Source of the DNA: VRUE01 sp963728365 | Lineage (GTDB): Bacteria > Actinomycetota > Thermoleophilia > Solirubrobacterales > 70-9 | Length of the DNA: 64,000 nt | Assembly (NCBI GenBank): GCA_963728365.1 | Contig: CAVSJI010000002.1 | Span: 124,001 to 188,000, forward strand | Direction: 5' to 3' | The notes under the pieces: model-generated | What the model saw: only the letters and a program-made list of their open reading frames with translations | Databases searched by the model: none | Told to the model about the DNA's origin: nothing | Program-made: the position numbers and the translations under genes | Part shown: positions 44,668 to 52,691 of the stretch, in pieces | How the letters are laid out: every line of letters starts with the position of its first letter | Numbering within the stretch: position 1 is the first letter of the stretch

Positions 44668-44957
44668 GCCCCGAGCACCGCCACATCTCCGAGCCGGGCG
44701 AGCTCGTCTACCGCCCGCGCCCCTCCTGGGCGCCGGCGATCTTCGCCGCGGCAATCGCCCTGGCGGTCTGCGGGATCTTCGCTGAGGGCTTCATGGTGCC
44801 CTCCTGGATCTTCTCGATCATCGGCGGCATAGTCGCCCTCCTCGCCCTGCGCAGCCTCGCCAAGGACGCAACGCACAACTACTTCAAGCTCCCACGCAAG
44901 CAGCACGTGCGCGGAGCCGTGCTGCCAGTCGAACAAATCTCCCAGCCGCGCCCCTGA
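44664..44957 (+). CDS. Two-TM protein, possible oxidase subunit IV-like
   Basis: 97 aa. PGELVYRPRPSWAPAIFAAAIALAVCGIF (in parts) and FMVPSWIFSIIGGIVALLALRSL give two TM helices with a short loop. The C-terminal THNYFKLPRKQHVRGAVLPVE is soluble. Size and topology resemble actinobacterial cytochrome oxidase subunit IV, and the place next to ctaB fits, but similarity is weak. Coupled to the 37-aa gene. Confidence 0.6.
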   Translation: MSPEHRHISEPGELVYRPRPSWAPAIFAAAIALAVCGIFAEGFMVPSWIFSIIGGIVALLALRSLAKDATHNYFKLPRKQHVRGAVLPVEQISQPRP

Positions 44958-44967
44958 CGTCCCGAGA

Positions 44968-45082
44968 AGAGCCGTCCCGGCAGGGGTGGAGCGTCTTGTA
45001 CTTTTCGGTCGTGAGGCCGGAGGCGGAAGCCCTGGCCTCTCCATCCGAAAAGTTAAGCGGAACCCCTGCCGGGATGGACTCT
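44968..45082. repeat. Long nested palindrome between convergent genes
   Basis: Three stacked stems: 44975-44987 with 45062-45074 (13 bp, core TCCCGGCAGGGGT), prolonged outwards by AGAG.CCG/TGG.A.CTCT; 45000-45008 with 45045-45053 (ACTTTTCGG/CCGAAAAGT); and 45013-45018 with 45034-45039 (GAGGCC/GGCCTC) capped by GGC-GGAA-GCC. The element fills the gap between the two-TM gene and the CBS gene, both of which end here. It may be a bidirectional terminator, a structured RNA or a palindromic mobile repeat. Confidence 0.7.
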
Positions 45083-45483
45083 CAGTCCTGGGTCATCGCT
45101 GACGTAGCCCCGTCCGACGTCCAGACCCGCACGATGTCGCGCATCGAGAGCACGCCGACCAGGTCAGGGCCGTCGTAGACGACCAGGTGGCGGATACCAC
45201 GCCGCGACATCTCGGTCGCGGCCCGCTCGAGGCTCCACTCCGGCGAGGCGGCGATCACGCTGTCGCTCATGTGGTCGGCGATCCGCTCGACGTCGGGGTC
45301 CTCACCGCCGCCCAGCGAGTTGAGGATGTCTCGCTCCGTGACGATCCGCGGGACCGGCGTCTCGTCATCGGAGACCAGCGCCGCCCCCGTCCCCTTCTCG
45401 GTCATCATCACCGCCGCCTCGCGCAGCGTGTGCTCAGGGCCGACGGTGAGCACCACCTCCGACATCCCGTCCCGTACCTGCAT
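45082..45483 (-). CDS. Two-CBS-domain protein
   Basis: 133 aa from ATG 45483, preceded by AAGGAGG at 7 nt, a strong ribosome site that decides the start. Two CBS repeats: VRDGMSEVVLTVGPEHTLREAAVMM...TERDIL and IADHMSDSVIAASPEWSLERAATEM...SMRDIVRVW (shown in parts). Stand-alone CBS pairs sense adenine nucleotides. Divergent from the cytochrome c gene, with a 121-nt shared upstream region. Confidence 0.9.
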   Translation of the reverse strand: MQVRDGMSEVVLTVGPEHTLREAAVMMTEKGTGAALVSDDETPVPRIVTERDILNSLGGGEDPDVERIADHMSDSVIAASPEWSLERAATEMSRRGIRHLVVYDGPDLVGVLSMRDIVRVWTSDGATSAMTQD

Positions 45484-45604
45484 CTGCCGCCTCCTTCGGA
45501 GCTCGCCTGCTAGTGAGGATCGCCTCAAGCCTACTCGTGGCGCCCCTCGATGCAACCGCTTTCAGCCGGGCTAGCCATATAGACTGCGGCGCGCTCCGCG
45601 CCGT

Positions 45605-46351
45605 ATGCCGAACCTGCCGACCCCAATCCGCCTGCCGCTCGCCCTCGCTGCCCTCGCCGGGGCGCTCGTCGCCGTGTCCGGCTGCGGGACCACGACCGCC
45701 GATCCGCAGCACGGCCGCGCGCTCTTCATCCAGAAGTGCGGCGTCTGCCACACGCTGGCCCAGGCCGGCACGACGGCCCAGATCGGCCCCAACCTCGACG
45801 ACGCCTTCGCCGCAGCGCGCTCGGCAGGCGAGGAAAGCGACACGGTCGAAGGCATCGTCAAGGCCCAGGTCGAGTTCCCGCGGCCCAGCAATGACGACCC
45901 AGCCGTCTCGATGCCCGCAGACGTGGTTACCGGCCAGAACCTCGACGATGTCGCCGCCTACGTCGGCATGTGGGCCGGCGTGCCCGGCGCGGCGCCGCCC
46001 AAGGTGCCGGGCGGACCGGGTGCCCAGGTCTTCGCCAACAACGGCTGCGGCGGCTGCCACACGCTCGCCGCGGCGGGCTCCGGCGGCGTCACCGGGCCGA
46101 ACCTGAACGAATACCTCGCCCCGGACGACGATTTCGACGGGGTCGAAGAAATGATCGTCGACCCCAACGCCGAGATCGCAGAAGGCTATCCCGCCAACGT
46201 GATGCCGCAGAACTACGGCCAGCTCCTCACCAAGAAGGAACTCAAGGACTTGATCCAGTTCCTGATCGAAAACACGCCCGCCGGGGGCGAAGCCGCCAAG
46301 CCCGAGGGGCCCGGCGGCGAGGAACACGACGTGGGCGGACCGCGCAACTGA
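45605..46351 (+). CDS. Diheme cytochrome c lipoprotein
   Basis: 248 aa. Signal peptide with lipobox VSGC near residue 27. Two class I heme c domains: CGVCH near 46 and CGGCH near 148, with probable Met ligands in VSMPADV and NVMPQNYG. It would be lipid-anchored outside the membrane and could hand electrons to CuA of the normal oxidase. The C-terminal tail is Gly/Glu/Pro-rich. It lies between the degenerate and the normal oxidase genes, followed by ctaA. Confidence 0.9.
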   Translation: MPNLPTPIRLPLALAALAGALVAVSGCGTTTADPQHGRALFIQKCGVCHTLAQAGTTAQIGPNLDDAFAAARSAGEESDTVEGIVKAQVEFPRPSNDDPAVSMPADVVTGQNLDDVAAYVGMWAGVPGAAPPKVPGGPGAQVFANNGCGGCHTLAAAGSGGVTGPNLNEYLAPDDDFDGVEEMIVDPNAEIAEGYPANVMPQNYGQLLTKKELKDLIQFLIENTPAGGEAAKPEGPGGEEHDVGGPRN

Positions 46352-46384
46352 GCGGGCACCGCCGCTTGCGATGATGTCGCACCG

Positions 46385-47371
46385 GTGCGGAATCGCCTGA
46401 CAAACCGCTTCGAGGTCTCCCGGGGCCTCTACGCCAAGGTGACCCTCGTCGCCCTCGGCGCGCTCGCCCTGATCGTCCTCACCGGCGCCGCCGTGCGCCT
46501 CACCGGGTCGGGACTCGGCTGCCCCGACTGGCCCAAGTGCTACGGCCAGTCGGTGCCGCCGCTGCAGACCCACGCGGTGATCGAGTTCGGCAACCGGATG
46601 CTGACCGGGTTCGTCGGCTTCGCGGTGATCGCCGCCAGCGTCCTCGCCTGGTTCCGCAGGCCGTTCCGCTGGCACCTGGCGGCGTTCGGCGCCCTGCTGC
46701 CGATCGGCGTGATCGGCCAGGCGGTGCTCGGCGGCGAGGTGGTCAAGCACCACCTGGCACCCGGCCTGGTGATGAGCCACTTCATCCTCTCGATGCTGCT
46801 GCTCGACGCCTCCTTCGCCCTCGCCTGGTGCTCGCGCTACGAGCCCTGGGAGCGGCGGCGCTCAAGCGATTGGCTCGGCGTCTGGGCGGTCCGCTGCCTG
46901 ATCCCGCTCGGCCAGCTGACGATCCTAGCCGGGACGATCGCCACCGCCTCGGGCCCGCACGCCGGCGCCCACGCCGGCCAGCTCGTGCGCCGCTTCGACT
47001 TCGAGGGCGGCGACACGCTCGAATGGGTCGTCCAGCGCCACGCGGCGATCGCCGCCGTCTTCGGCCTCGCCGCGCTTGGGGTCTGGTTCCTCCTGCGACG
47101 CTCGAGAGGCGACAGGAGGGCCGTGAAGCCGCTGACGGCGGTGCTCGGCCTGCTCGCCCTTCAAGGCGTCATCGGAGGCGTCCAGTGGGCGCTGAAGCTG
47201 CCCACGGAGCTGGTCTGGGTGCACGTCGCGATCGCCGTGGGCGCCTGGCTGGCGATGCTCTGGGCGGTTGCCGCGGCGGGGCGGCTGGAGCCCCGGGGCA
47301 CCCTCACGGCCGAACCGGCCTCCGCCCGCCCGGACTCGGGCGCCGCGGAACCGGCGTTGACTCAGACGTGA
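46385..47371 (+). CDS. ctaA: Heme A synthase
   Basis: 328 aa from GTG 46385, eight TM helices. LTGAAVRLTGSGLGCPDWPKCYG near residue 35 holds the Cys pair in the first outer loop; His ligands are in THAVIEFGNRML, HHLAPGLVMSHF, QRHAAIAAVFG and VHVAIAVGAW. It oxidises the heme O methyl to formyl, making heme A for the aa3 oxidase. Its last 10 nt overlap the convergent coiled-coil gene. Confidence 0.94.
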   Translation: MRNRLTNRFEVSRGLYAKVTLVALGALALIVLTGAAVRLTGSGLGCPDWPKCYGQSVPPLQTHAVIEFGNRMLTGFVGFAVIAASVLAWFRRPFRWHLAAFGALLPIGVIGQAVLGGEVVKHHLAPGLVMSHFILSMLLLDASFALAWCSRYEPWERRRSSDWLGVWAVRCLIPLGQLTILAGTIATASGPHAGAHAGQLVRRFDFEGGDTLEWVVQRHAAIAAVFGLAALGVWFLLRRSRGDRRAVKPLTAVLGLLALQGVIGGVQWALKLPTELVWVHVAIAVGAWLAMLWAVAAAGRLEPRGTLTAEPASARPDSGAAEPALTQT

Positions 47372-47673
47372 GTCGCAATCAGGGCCGCAACGAGGGTCGC
47401 CATCGCCGCGAACATCGAGCCGCCAAAGACGATCATCACCCGGTACATGGCGCCTAGATGGTCGTTCAACGTTTCAAAGCGCATGTCGAACGCTTCGAAG
47501 CGCTTGTCGATCTTGTCGAGGCGCTTGTCCAGCTCGTCGAAGCGCCGGTCGACCTCCTTGAACCTCTGGTCGACGTGTTCGAACCTCTGGTCGACGTGGT
47601 CGAACCTAAGCTCCATCTCCTGTTTCAGGCCATCCAGCTTCTCGTCGGTCCAGCTCTCTGTCATCAGCTCCAT
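47362..47673 (-). CDS. Coiled-coil protein with C-terminal TM helix
   Basis: 103 aa. A run of heptad-like repeats FDHVDQRFEHVDQRFKEVD and RRFDELDKRLDKIDKRFEA forms a long coiled coil, and VMIVFGGSMFAAMATLVAALIATHV anchors the C-terminus. The layout matches small tail-anchored coiled-coil proteins (DUF1640-like). The repeated DNA behind the heptads is itself near-tandem. Function unknown. Confidence 0.75.
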   Translation of the reverse strand: MELMTESWTDEKLDGLKQEMELRFDHVDQRFEHVDQRFKEVDRRFDELDKRLDKIDKRFEAFDMRFETLNDHLGAMYRVMIVFGGSMFAAMATLVAALIATHV

Positions 47674-47742
47674 GATGCCAGATCCTGACAGACAAGACGT
47701 TACGCGTGGCGCGCTAGATGTGCCGATTCTGGAGATTCTTCG

Positions 47743-48393
47743 TCACGAAACAGAGCGCTCGGCCTCGAGGTCGACGACCACATGGGTGATCGGCAGATCG
47801 ATCTGCTCGCGAGCCCGCTCGACCACGCCGCGCTCGAGCCAACGCGAGCGATCCGGCGGGTGGGTCGAGATCAGGATCTCGTCCGCCGCGAAGGTGCGCA
47901 GCGCGTCCTCGATCGCGACGTTGGGGTCGGAGTCGCCGATCTCGCCCTTCGCCTTCAGGCCGAGGTCCTGAATCGCCAGCAGCGAGAGCTCCATCCGCTG
48001 GCGCGCCAGCTCGATCGCTTCGTCGACGTCCGAGGTCCACTGCTCGACCCGCGACCCGACCAGTGCCGGTGTCACCACCAGGATCTCCGAGCGGCGCTCT
48101 GCGCAGCGTCCGCGAACCTCCCTGAGCAGGGCCTCGCCGCCCACCGTCTCGTTGGCGACGACCAGCAGCCGGAACTTGCCGTCCCCGCCGCGGGTCAGCT
48201 CGACCGTCCGCGGCAACGCCCCGCGCGCCCCGCGATAGGCGAACCCGATCCCAAACCCAATCAGCAGCGCCGTCCAGACGGCCCCGACCGCGGGCCTGGT
48301 CAGCGCCGTCAGCACGCCAACCGAGATGCCACCGGCCAGGATCACCAGGAACCAGCGAAACGCATCCGCCTCCGACCTCACCGGATTGTGCAT
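47743..48393 (-). CDS. Membrane-anchored universal-stress-like protein
   Basis: 216 aa. Two N-terminal TM segments (WFLVILAGGISVGVLTAL; VWTALLIGFGIGFAYRG), then a Rossmann-like domain: FRLLVVANETVGGEALLREV, ILVVTPALV, and the C-terminal ADEILISTHPPDRSRWLERG followed by ITHVVVDLEA. The ILISTHPPxxSRWLE segment also occurs, as LISTFVGESSRWLEG, in the gene at 49969-49094. It is upstream of the ctaE end, in the same direction. Nucleotide binding is plausible but not shown. Confidence 0.72.
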   Translation of the reverse strand: MHNPVRSEADAFRWFLVILAGGISVGVLTALTRPAVGAVWTALLIGFGIGFAYRGARGALPRTVELTRGGDGKFRLLVVANETVGGEALLREVRGRCAERRSEILVVTPALVGSRVEQWTSDVDEAIELARQRMELSLLAIQDLGLKAKGEIGDSDPNVAIEDALRTFAADEILISTHPPDRSRWLERGVVERAREQIDLPITHVVVDLEAERSVS

Positions 48394-48435
48394 GCCTCAA
48401 TTTTTACCCTGAGGCGGCGAAAATCAAGCTCGGGT

Positions 48436-48465
48436 AGGACGCAGGGAGCGTGGCGTGCTCCGCAC
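48436..48465 (+). repeat. Dispersed 30-bp repeat, copy 1
   Basis: Matches the reverse complement of 54456-54485 at 27 of 30 positions (core AGGACGCAGGGAGCG and GCGTGCTC). It lies immediately downstream of ctaE, touching its stop codon. Confidence 0.65.
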
Positions 48466-49094
48466 TAAAGGACGTAGACGGTCAAGAAGACGATGATCCA
48501 CATGACGTCGACGAAGTGCCAGTAGATCCCGGGCACCTCGACGCCGAGATGGTCCTTGGCCTCGGGGCCGAAATGGCCGCGGAAGCCGCGGATCGTGGCG
48601 AAGCTGAGCAGCACGAGGCCGACGAAGACGTGGGCGCCGTGCAGGCCGGTGAGGCTGTAGAAGATCGAGCCGAAGGAGAGGTCGCGAGCGCTGAAGCCGA
48701 GGTGCACGTACTCGTTGACCTGGATGAAGAGGAAGGTGGCGCCGAGCAGCCAGGTCAGCATCAGGCCGAGCTTCATCCCGGTCCGGTTGCCGCGACGGAT
48801 TGCCTCGAGCGCGTAGTGGATGGTGAAGCTCGAGGAGACCAGGATGCAGGTGTTGACGAGGGCGACCGAGACCGGCAGCGTGTAGGGGTGCGGCGGCCAT
48901 GCCGGCGGGTTGACGACGACCCGCAGGAAGAAGTAGGAGGCGAAGAAGGCGCCGAAGAGCATCACCTCGGAGACGATGAAGAGCAGGATGCCCAGCGTCT
49001 GGCGGTCGATGCGCGAGCTCTGGTTGGCCTCCGGCGGCCCGTGGTGGTGCTCCTCGTGGGGGTGCCTGCCGAGGGCTACGGTCGCGCTCTCCAT
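48465..49094 (-). CDS. ctaE: Cytochrome c oxidase subunit III
   Basis: 209 aa. LLFIVSEVMLFGAFFASYFFLR holds the conserved Glu of the second helix; NTCILVSSSFTIHYALEAI, and GLHGAHVFVGLVLL near 145 are typical of subunit III, which binds lipid and guards the proton entry of subunit I. The N-terminal HPHEEHHHG stretch is His-rich. ATG 49094 overlaps the stop of the stress-like gene by one base; last gene of the oxidase operon. Confidence 0.94.
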   Translation of the reverse strand: MESATVALGRHPHEEHHHGPPEANQSSRIDRQTLGILLFIVSEVMLFGAFFASYFFLRVVVNPPAWPPHPYTLPVSVALVNTCILVSSSFTIHYALEAIRRGNRTGMKLGLMLTWLLGATFLFIQVNEYVHLGFSARDLSFGSIFYSLTGLHGAHVFVGLVLLSFATIRGFRGHFGPEAKDHLGVEVPGIYWHFVDVMWIIVFLTVYVL

Positions 49095-49969
49095 CAGGCC
49101 TCACTCCCTTCGGCAACGGCGGCCGCGACCGCGGCGGCGGGACGGCCGACCTCGAGGTGCTCGACCGGCTTCTCGGTTATCTCGCGCACGCGGCCGAGCA
49201 GGTCGCCCTCGAGCCAGCGCGAGCTCTCGCCGACGAAGGTCGAGATCAGCACCTCGTCGACGCGGTAGTGCTCGATCGCGTTCTGCACGGCGTGGAAAGG
49301 ATCGGGGCTCATCGGCTGGCCGGTCGCGTCGACGTCGGCGCGGTAGAGCTCGGCCAGGGTCGAGGCCAGGTCACGGACGATCTCCGGCTCGGTGACGTTC
49401 TCGGCCCGCGGGCAGATGATCGTATAGCGGTGGGGCCGCTCGGCGGCGTCGCCCTTGAGCCGGGCGACGAGGTCCGGCGCGGCGACGGTCTGCGTGGCGA
49501 CCACCAGCTTGTGGTTGACGTCCCAGCGGATCGCGTCCTCTTCGATCCGCACCGGGATGTGGGTGACCGCCACCTCGGGCTCGAAGCGGCTCCGCGCCCA
49601 CTCGACCAGGTCCTTGCGCATCAGCCCGAAGCGCGTCTCGGCGAGACAGGAGAGCAGCACCTCGCCCGGCTCGAGGGCGCGCACCGCGTCGTCGAGAGCC
49701 AGCGACGGCTCGCGGTCCATCACCTCGCCGACCGACTCGATCCCGTACTCGGAGAGGATCGACATCGTCACCTCGACCCGGGCGCGGGCCGCGTCGCGCA
49801 GCTCGCCGGCGTCGATCAGCTGACCGACGGCCGGCTGGTTCTGGGGGGCGGCCACGGCGACGAAGGGCACGCCCTCGGCGCGCTCTTTGACGGCCTGCAA
49901 AAGCTTGCGTCCACCCGCGACCTCGTTGAGGAAGACGAGCAGCGGCCTGCCCTCCGGCGCGGCGGCCAT
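49094..49969 (-). CDS. Universal-stress-like protein inside the oxidase operon
   Basis: 291 aa, soluble, from ATG 49969 which overlaps the ctaD stop. The first half has LLVFLNEVAGGRKLLQAV, VLLSCLAETRFG; the second has KLVVATQTVAAPDLVARL, YTIICPRAEN and VDEVLISTFVGESSRWLEG, two Rossmann/USP-like modules. The gene between ctaD and ctaE is not one of the usual assembly factors. Similar domains occur, with TM anchors, at 1-444 and 47743-48393. A sensing or assembly role for the oxidase is inferred from position only. Confidence 0.72.
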   Translation of the reverse strand: MAAAPEGRPLLVFLNEVAGGRKLLQAVKERAEGVPFVAVAAPQNQPAVGQLIDAGELRDAARARVEVTMSILSEYGIESVGEVMDREPSLALDDAVRALEPGEVLLSCLAETRFGLMRKDLVEWARSRFEPEVAVTHIPVRIEEDAIRWDVNHKLVVATQTVAAPDLVARLKGDAAERPHRYTIICPRAENVTEPEIVRDLASTLAELYRADVDATGQPMSPDPFHAVQNAIEHYRVDEVLISTFVGESSRWLEGDLLGRVREITEKPVEHLEVGRPAAAVAAAVAEGSEA

Positions 49970-51870
49970 CAGGTTCCCACCACCGATGGAGCGGGCGCCT
50001 CGACCTCGGCGCCTTCGCCGGCCATGATCGCGTGGCGGGCGCCGGGCACGCCAAACTCGTACGGCCCGCCGACCACCCGCGGGATCTCGTCGAAGTTGAA
50101 GATCGGCGGCGGCGAGGAGACCAGCCACTCGATCGACTTGGCGCGCCAGGGGTTGGCCTCGGCCTTCGGCCCGAAGCGCCAGCTGACGACCATGTTGTAG
50201 AGGAAGACCAACTGGACCGCGCCGAGGAAGAAGGCGCAGCAGCTGATCAGCAGGTTCCACTCGCCGAACTGGGTGGCGTAATCGGCGACGCGGCGCGGCA
50301 TCCCGTCCATGCCGATCCAGTGCATCGGGATGAAGGTGCCCCAGGTGCCGATCAGCGTGCCCCAGAAGTGGACGCGGCCGAGCTTCTCGTCGTACATCCG
50401 CCCGGTGATCTTCGGGAACCAGTGGTAGATGCCGGCGAAGATCGTGAAGACCGAGCCGCCGAAGAGCACGAAGTGGATGTGGGCGACGATGAAGTAGGTG
50501 TCGGAGACGTGGATGTCGATCGGCACCATGCCGAGCATCACGCCGCTGATCCCGCCGACCGTGAAGGTGACGATGAAGGCGAGCGCGAAGAGCATCGCGG
50601 TCGAATAGGTGTGGATCTTGCCGAAGTAGAGCGTGCCCAGCCAGGAGAAGATCTTGATCCCGGTCGGCACCGCGATCAGCAGCGTGGTGATCATCATCGG
50701 CACCCGCAGCCAGCTGAACATGCCGGCGACGAACATGTGGTGCGCCCAGACCGAGTAGCTGAGCACGACGATCCCGATCAGCGCCAGGGCCATCAGCCGG
50801 TAGCCGAAGATCGGCTTTCGCGCGTGCGTGGAGATCACCTCGCTGATGATCCCGAAGCCGGGCAGCATCATGATGTAGACGGCCGGGTGCGAGTAGAACC
50901 AGAAGATGTGCTGGTAGCTGATCACGTCGCCGCCGCCGGCGAACTGGAAGAAGTTGGTGTGCAGGGCGCGGTCGAGGAGCACCATGAACTGGGCGCCGGC
51001 GATGAACGGAGTCGCGGCGACGACCAGCAGCGAGGTCGAGAGGTTGGCCCAGACCAGCAGCGGCATCCGCCAGAAGGTCATGCCGGGCGCCCGCATGGTG
51101 ATGATCGTGACCAGGAAGTTGAGCGCCGTGGCGATCGAGGAGGCGCCGGCGAACTGGACCCCGAGGTTGAAGAAGGACTGGCCCAGCGGGGCGCCGGTCG
51201 AGAGCGGCGCGTACCCGGTCCAGCCGGCGTCGAAAGCGCCGCCCGGAGCGAGGAAGCTGCCGACGAAGAGCAGCCCGGCGATCGGCAGCATCCAGAAGCT
51301 GAGCGCATTGAGGCGTGGAAACGCCATGTCGGGGGCGCCGATCATCAGCGGCAGGACGTAGTTGGCGATCCCGGCGAAGACCGGGATCACGAAGACGAAG
51401 ATCATCAGCACGGCGTGGGTGCTGAAGAGGCTGTTGAAGGTCGCCGCGTCGACGATCTGGGTGCCCGGCTGGGCGAGCTCGGCGCGGATCAGCATCGCCA
51501 TCAGGCCACCCACGAAGAAGAAGAAGAAGGTCGTGCAGATGTACTGGATGCCGATCACCTTGTGATCGGTGTTGAAGCGGAAGTAGTCCTTCCAGCTCTT
51601 GGCGCCGTGCTGGGAGTGGTCCTCGGGGATCGTCGGCATGCCCACGGCCCAGCGCAGCCAGTAGTCGAAGCAGCCGAAGCCGAGCAGGAAGCCGAGCGGG
51701 CCGCTGATCAGCGGCACGACGACCTGCGGGTAGCCGGTCTGCTCGGTCTGGTAGGCGGGCAGCCCAGAGGCCTTGCGCAGGGCGACGACCAGGGCGAAGC
51801 CGAAGGCGGCGCCCAGCAGGGCCCCCAGCGCTCCCCGTATCCATCCCGGTCGCTTGATCGCAGCCACCAT
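49969..51870 (-). CDS. ctaD: Cytochrome c oxidase subunit I, A2 type
   Basis: 633 aa. All ligands are present: His152 and His466 for the low-spin heme, His464 for heme a3, His328, His377 and His378 for CuB, and Tyr332. The helix VI motif is YSHPAVY, so the usual Glu is replaced by Ala and the YS pair marks subtype A2; K406 of the K-channel is kept in TGIKIF. The first 100 residues add two TM segments ahead of the DHK start of the core. It reduces oxygen and pumps protons. Operon order ctaC-ctaD-USP-like-ctaE. Confidence 0.97.
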   Translation of the reverse strand: MVAAIKRPGWIRGALGALLGAAFGFALVVALRKASGLPAYQTEQTGYPQVVVPLISGPLGFLLGFGCFDYWLRWAVGMPTIPEDHSQHGAKSWKDYFRFNTDHKVIGIQYICTTFFFFFVGGLMAMLIRAELAQPGTQIVDAATFNSLFSTHAVLMIFVFVIPVFAGIANYVLPLMIGAPDMAFPRLNALSFWMLPIAGLLFVGSFLAPGGAFDAGWTGYAPLSTGAPLGQSFFNLGVQFAGASSIATALNFLVTIITMRAPGMTFWRMPLLVWANLSTSLLVVAATPFIAGAQFMVLLDRALHTNFFQFAGGGDVISYQHIFWFYSHPAVYIMMLPGFGIISEVISTHARKPIFGYRLMALALIGIVVLSYSVWAHHMFVAGMFSWLRVPMMITTLLIAVPTGIKIFSWLGTLYFGKIHTYSTAMLFALAFIVTFTVGGISGVMLGMVPIDIHVSDTYFIVAHIHFVLFGGSVFTIFAGIYHWFPKITGRMYDEKLGRVHFWGTLIGTWGTFIPMHWIGMDGMPRRVADYATQFGEWNLLISCCAFFLGAVQLVFLYNMVVSWRFGPKAEANPWRAKSIEWLVSSPPPIFNFDEIPRVVGGPYEFGVPGARHAIMAGEGAEVEAPAPSVVGT

Positions 51871-51883
51871 CAGCAGTCCTCCA

Positions 51884-52690
51884 TTATGCGCCGCCTTCGT
51901 TTTCGGGCAGCGGGTTGGTGTTCGTGTCCTGCAAGATCGACTCCTGGTAGGGCTGCGGCACCTTCTCTTCGAGGCTCGCGACCCATTTGCGGAAGTCCGC
52001 CGGCTCTTCGACGACGACCTTGGCCCGCATCGAGGCGTGCCCGAAGCCGCAGAGCTCGGTGCAGATCAGCTGGTAGTCGCCGAGCTTGTCGGGCGTGACG
52101 ATCGCCGTCGTCGTGATCCCCGGCACGTTGTCCTTCTTGATCCGCCACTCGGGCACCCAGAAGGAGTGGATCACGTCCTGGGAGTGCATCTTGAACTGGA
52201 CCTGGCGGTCGAGCGGCACGTGCAGCTCCCCCTCGGACCAGACGTCGCCCTTGCCCGGGTAGCCGAAGCTCCAGGCGTACTGCTGGGAGAAGACGTCGAC
52301 CGTGAGCGGGTTCTGAGCCGGCTTTTCGATGTCGTGCAGGACCTTCCAGCTGTAGCCGGCGCCGAACAGCACGATGATCGTCGGGATCAGCGTCCAGGCG
52401 ACCTCGAGCCGGGTGTTGCCGTGGATCGGCTCGCCATCGGATTCGTCGCCGGGCTTGGCTTTGAACTTCCACAGCGCGTAGAAGAGCATCACGACGACCA
52501 GCGAGAAGACGAGCGACGAGAGCACGATCATCACGTTGAGCAGGTCGTCGATCTTCGGGGCGGCGGTCGAGGCCTCCTGGCCGTCCCAGTTGATCGAGAG
52601 CATCACGGCCGACATCGCCGCGGTCATCGCGACGGTGGCGGCGAGCATCTTGACTATGGGCAGGCGGCCGTACATGAGGCGGGGGCGCAT
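51884..52690 (-). CDS. ctaC: Cytochrome c oxidase subunit II
   Basis: 268 aa from ATG 52690; ATG 52699 is possible but overlaps the upstream gene. Two TM helices (about 13-32 and 50-74), then the cupredoxin domain with QQYAWSFGYP and a full CuA site: His175, Cys210, Glu212, Cys214, His218, Met221. It takes electrons from a cytochrome c, perhaps the diheme lipoprotein at 45605. No heme c domain is fused. 13 nt upstream of ctaD. Confidence 0.96.
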   Translation of the reverse strand: MRPRLMYGRLPIVKMLAATVAMTAAMSAVMLSINWDGQEASTAAPKIDDLLNVMIVLSSLVFSLVVVMLFYALWKFKAKPGDESDGEPIHGNTRLEVAWTLIPTIIVLFGAGYSWKVLHDIEKPAQNPLTVDVFSQQYAWSFGYPGKGDVWSEGELHVPLDRQVQFKMHSQDVIHSFWVPEWRIKKDNVPGITTTAIVTPDKLGDYQLICTELCGFGHASMRAKVVVEEPADFRKWVASLEEKVPQPYQESILQDTNTNPLPENEGGA

Positions 52691-52691
52691 T

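Noticed and set aside
44968..45085. Possible 5S rRNA because of a CCGAAAAGTTAAG stretch and a length near 115 nt
   Set aside because: The pairing is a linear nested hairpin with a 20-bp outer stem, not the three-way 5S fold, and no rRNA operon is near.
47500..47640. Tandem repeat or CRISPR-like array
   Set aside because: The periodicity reflects heptads of the coiled-coil protein encoded on the minus strand; there are no spacers.
50032..52098. Plus-strand open frame of 688 codons opposite ctaD
   Set aside because: His/Asp/Glu-rich shadow of a hydrophobic gene; the minus strand carries a complete oxidase subunit.
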